Positions 30,265-33,168 of a stretch of DNA of 33,168 nt are shown in pieces. Each line of letters opens with the position of its first letter. The stretch's first letter is position 1. The stretch lies in contig JAKBAM010000003.1 in the NCBI GenBank assembly GCA_021809105.1, positions 143,197-176,364 on the forward strand, given 5' to 3'. Made by a program: the position numbers and the translations under genes. This DNA comes from Actinomycetes bacterium (GTDB lineage Bacteria > Actinomycetota > Acidimicrobiia > Acidimicrobiales > Palsa-688). Below the pieces are notes generated by a model. That model searched no databases and was not told where the DNA came from. It saw nothing but the letters and a program-made list of their open reading frames with translations.

Positions 30265-33168
30265 ACGGTGCGCCTGCCGTCCGGGGAGGTCGCTTTTCCG
30301 AGGGCAGCGAAGGCCCGGCACCGGACCTGAATGGCTGGGTGTGGGCCGAGTCAGCGCTAAGCCGGCTCGTGGTGCAGCCCCGGATGGGCATGGCAGACCC
30401 CATCGAGATGGCTGCGGGTCTTGCCGCAGTGCGTGCGGCCCGGGTGCCGGCGGTCGCCACGGTGACCCTGGACAGCTACACCCGGACCGGGGATCTCGCC
30501 GGGGCCCGACGGGCGCTGGAGGCTGGGGGCGGCCTCAACGGGTATCCCTTGCTGACCCACCCCCTGGACGTGACCAGGCGGATGCTCCAATCGGCCCGGG
30601 GAATCCCGGTGCAAATCCGGCATGGATCCCCCGACCCGCGGCAGATCTTCGCCGCCATGCCAGCACTGGGACTGTCCTCGACCGAGGGAGGGCCGGTCTC
30701 GTATTGTTTGCCTTACAGCCGGACACCATTGACGGACGCGATCAGCTGGTGGAAGTCGGGTACGCAGCGACTGGTCGCCGAGAGCGCGGAGCTGTCCTTG
30801 CCTGTCCACATCGAGACCTTCGGCGGGTGCATGCTCGGTCAGCTCTGCCCGCCGTCGCTGCTCGTCGCCATCAGTGTCCTCGAAGCCATGTTCTTCCGCC
30901 AGCAGGGAGTCCGCAGCATCTCCTTGAGCTACGCCCAGCAGACCCACGTGCTCCAGGACATCGACGCGCTGCGGGCGCTGCGGTCGCTGGCCAGGCGCTT
31001 CCTCCCAGACGTCGACTGGCATGTGGTCCTGTACACCTACATGGGCGTCTACCCGAGTACCGGCCCCGGTGCCCGGCTGCTCCTGGAGACCAGCGCCCGA
31101 ACGGCGGTCGCCGGTGGCGCGCAACGGCTCATCGTAAAAACGACAGCGGAAGCACGGCGCATCCCGACCATCCACGAGAACGTTGCGGCCCTGCGCACCG
31201 CTCACCGCTCCGCCGTCGGTGCGGATCCGCCGAAAGCCGGTGACGACAACGGCGGCGAAGTGCATGCGGAGGCCGTCGCCCTCATCGACGCCGTGCTCGA
31301 CGGACCTGACGACGTCGGGCGTGCACTCCTGGCGGCGTTCCGACGGGGTGTTCTGGATGTGCCCTTCTGTCTTCATGATGACAACCGAGGCCTGACCCAG
31401 GGGACCATCGACTCCCGCGGCTATCTAGCTTGGGCGCGGACCGGAGTACTGCCTCTGCCACCAGTGCGTCGGTCCACCGTCAAAAGCGTGACCTCAGCGC
31501 AGCTGTTGACCTTGCTCCGTCACACGGCGGAGCACCATGACCGACTCGGCGCCATCTGCGCTAGCCAGTCCATGTCCTTGCCCTCGGCCGCACGGTCGTC
31601 AGTTGCCGTCGTCGGCACTGGGCCGCGAGGCATCGCGGTGATCGAACGGTTGGTGGCTCGAGCAACAGCTGGGAAAGTCAGTCTGACGATCGAGGCGATC
31701 GACGCCGTGGAGGTCGGTGCCGGCCGGATCTGGCGTGCGGATCAGCCTCCCTGGCTATTGATGAACACCCCCGCCAAAGAGGTGACCATGTTCTCGGGAC
31801 CGGCCGACGGCGGACCGCACCGGGCGGGAGCCGGACCCTCTCTGGCCGAGTGGTGGCGCGAGGTCGAGCCGACCGAAGCCGACGCGTCCGAGTTCGCGCC
31901 GCGAGCGATTTACGGCCGGTACCTGCACTATGTGTTCGATGCAATCGAATCGGTTCTGCCTGCAGAGATAGAGATTCGTCGCCGCAACACCCGGGTGGAG
32001 TCTTTGCGTCGCGACGGCCGCGGGTTCGTTCTGGGCAGCAGTGACGGCCGAGTCGACTACTACGACCGGGTGGTGCTCGCAACCGGGCACAGCGTCCCCG
32101 AGCACGACACTCGTTCCCATGCGCTGGCCACGTTTGCGAGAGGCCGGCCGAAGCTCCGTCATCTACGGGCGGACTCCGTCGCAGACATGGAGCTACGTGA
32201 GCTCCGCGGCGGAAAGCCGGTCGCGGTCATCGGGCTGGGACTGTCCTTCTATGACGTCATGGCCTCGTTGACGATCGGGCGTGGCGGACGTTTCGTGCCC
32301 GGGGCGGATGACGAGCTGAGCTATGTCCCTAGCCGGTCCGAGCCGATCATCGTGGCGGGGTCGCGCAGCGGTCTACCGTTGCCTGCGCGTGGGCGTAACC
32401 AGAAGCCGTTCGACCACGTGTACGAGCCGGTGCTGTTCACCCACGAACGAATGCGCGTTGCTCGGCGGGCCGGGCAGCTGGACTTCGAGCGGGACGTCGA
32501 GCCCTGGCTGATGGCGGAGGCGGACCTGGTCCAGGCGGCCACTGCGCTGAGCCGACGACACGGCAGGGATCTGATGCCTGTCCTTGCCGCCGCAGCGGCG
32601 GAAGTCGATGAGTGCCCAAGGGAGCAGGTAAGCCGGTTAGCCGCACGCTACGGTGGCGACGACCTCCGGCCGGTTGACCTGCAGCGGGCGGCGCGCCCGT
32701 TCGCCGGCAGTCATTTCGACAGTCCGGCCGCATTCCAAGCGACCTTGCTCGAGTTGCTCCGAACCGACACAGCGCTCGCCGACCTCGGCAATGTGGCCGG
32801 CCCCTGGAAGGCTGCCTTGGACGTCCTTCGTGATGTCCGTGACGTGTTGCGGACGGCGGTGGAGTTCGGCGGCCTGACGCCGCTGTCTTATGAGGAACAG
32901 TTCGTCGGCCGGTTTCTCCCCGCCTACTCTCTTCTTGTCGCCGGACCTCCGCGTCACCGAGTACGTCAGCTCATGGCGCTGATCAGGGCCGGCGTCGTCC
33001 GCGTCGTCGGGCCGGAGGTCCGGATCACCGGCGATTCGGCCAGTGGCCGATTCCGCATCTGCTCGACGGTGGTGGACAACTCCGCCGTGTACTGCGATGC
33101 CGTGATCGACGCCCGGATCTCTACGACCGACGTTCGTCGGGACAGTTCGCCCTTGACAAAGGACCTGC
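30261..33168 (+). CDS. Glutamate mutase epsilon-like domain fused to FAD/NAD(P)-binding domain (partial, open at right edge)
   Basis: From ATG 30261 the frame has 969 codons and no stop before the window ends. Residues 1-420 match the glutamate mutase catalytic subunit: QPRMG, DSYTRTGD, QIRHGSPDPR, STEGGPVSYCLPYS, LIVKTTAEARRIPT and GVLDVPF. By alignment from memory, the substrate contacts Arg66, Arg100, Arg149, Glu171, Tyr177 and Tyr181 of the clostridial enzyme correspond to Arg41, Arg75, Arg120, Glu142, Tyr148 and Tyr152 here. A second domain starts near residue 447 with VAVVGTGPRGIAVIERL (GxGxxG 452-457). It continues with MNTPAKEVTMFSG, RAIYGRYLHYVFD, RVVLATGH and VAVIGLGLSFYD (658-663), the pattern of two-dinucleotide flavoproteins. 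The fusion suggests carbon-skeleton rearrangement of a glutamate-like acid coupled to a flavin step. The product is unknown. Confidence 0.88.
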   Translation, partial: MNGAPAVRGGRFSEGSEGPAPDLNGWVWAESALSRLVVQPRMGMADPIEMAAGLAAVRAARVPAVATVTLDSYTRTGDLAGARRALEAGGGLNGYPLLTHPLDVTRRMLQSARGIPVQIRHGSPDPRQIFAAMPALGLSSTEGGPVSYCLPYSRTPLTDAISWWKSGTQRLVAESAELSLPVHIETFGGCMLGQLCPPSLLVAISVLEAMFFRQQGVRSISLSYAQQTHVLQDIDALRALRSLARRFLPDVDWHVVLYTYMGVYPSTGPGARLLLETSARTAVAGGAQRLIVKTTAEARRIPTIHENVAALRTAHRSAVGADPPKAGDDNGGEVHAEAVALIDAVLDGPDDVGRALLAAFRRGVLDVPFCLHDDNRGLTQGTIDSRGYLAWARTGVLPLPPVRRSTVKSVTSAQLLTLLRHTAEHHDRLGAICASQSMSLPSAARSSVAVVGTGPRGIAVIERLVARATAGKVSLTIEAIDAVEVGAGRIWRADQPPWLLMNTPAKEVTMFSGPADGGPHRAGAGPSLAEWWREVEPTEADASEFAPRAIYGRYLHYVFDAIESVLPAEIEIRRRNTRVESLRRDGRGFVLGSSDGRVDYYDRVVLATGHSVPEHDTRSHALATFARGRPKLRHLRADSVADMELRELRGGKPVAVIGLGLSFYDVMASLTIGRGGRFVPGADDELSYVPSRSEPIIVAGSRSGLPLPARGRNQKPFDHVYEPVLFTHERMRVARRAGQLDFERDVEPWLMAEADLVQAATALSRRHGRDLMPVLAAAAAEVDECPREQVSRLAARYGGDDLRPVDLQRAARPFAGSHFDSPAAFQATLLELLRTDTALADLGNVAGPWKAALDVLRDVRDVLRTAVEFGGLTPLSYEEQFVGRFLPAYSLLVAGPPRHRVRQLMALIRAGVVRVVGPEVRITGDSASGRFRICSTVVDNSAVYCDAVIDARISTTDVRRDSSPLTKDL

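Noticed and set aside
30357..31376. Minus-strand 339-codon frame and plus-strand 300-codon frame inside the mutase region
   Set aside because: Both are out of frame with the long mutase-flavoprotein frame, which alone shows conserved family motifs.

Overview
The window looks like a chromosome segment of a high-GC actinobacterium, possibly Acidimicrobiia or a related uncultured lineage. The evidence is the GC-rich sequence, the topA tail-tmk-holB gene order, GTG/TTG starts, and the MMPL, PHA and CGNR-regulator families. The lineage itself is inferred.

Region 1 (1-8536) is core chromosome on the + strand. It holds the lysine-rich end of a probable DNA topoisomerase I, thymidylate kinase and a DNA polymerase III delta-prime-like clamp-loader subunit. 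A polyhydroxyalkanoate cluster follows: PhaC synthase, a fatty-acyl-CoA ligase and a PhaZ-type intracellular depolymerase. After it come an MMPL/RND exporter and a 21-bp tandem repeat of about 7.5 copies.

Region 2 (8537-23733) is an element integrated in tRNA-Thr(CGT). A 46-bp piece of the tRNA 3' half recurs at 23688. A tyrosine integrase, an excisionase-like protein, a VapBC pair, a MobF relaxase-helicase without any transfer apparatus, a giant RHS/YD protein with an overlapping candidate immunity gene, a broken XRE regulator and a DUF433/DUF5615 pair lie between the two copies. GTCCCAAC iterons at 12-14 bp spacing lie near both ends. The best description is an integrative and mobilizable element carrying a polymorphic toxin.

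Region 3 (23734-28397) is an accretion zone. A 1.4-kb islet with a second VapBC pair ends in a third tRNA-Thr fragment at 25120. Beyond it lie a frameshifted AlbA_2 gene, a TacA/TacT-type DUF1778/GNAT pair and a decayed second copy of the integrase that has lost a catalytic Arg and the catalytic Tyr. A 118-bp block is present twice, once directly beside the third tRNA fragment and once directly before the integrase relic. This points to at least two related elements having used the same tRNA.

Region 4 (28503-33168) is a probable biosynthetic or catabolic operon. A CGNR zinc-finger regulator is divergent from a cupin, a B12-binding glutamate mutase small-subunit homologue and a very long frame that runs off the window. 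That frame fuses a glutamate mutase epsilon-like catalytic domain, with all six substrate-contact residues I could align from memory, to a two-dinucleotide FAD/NAD(P)-binding domain. Matching inverted operator-like motifs lie in the divergent promoter region. This B12-dependent mutase-flavoprotein fusion and the RHS tip/immunity pair are the two parts most likely to hold undescribed biology.
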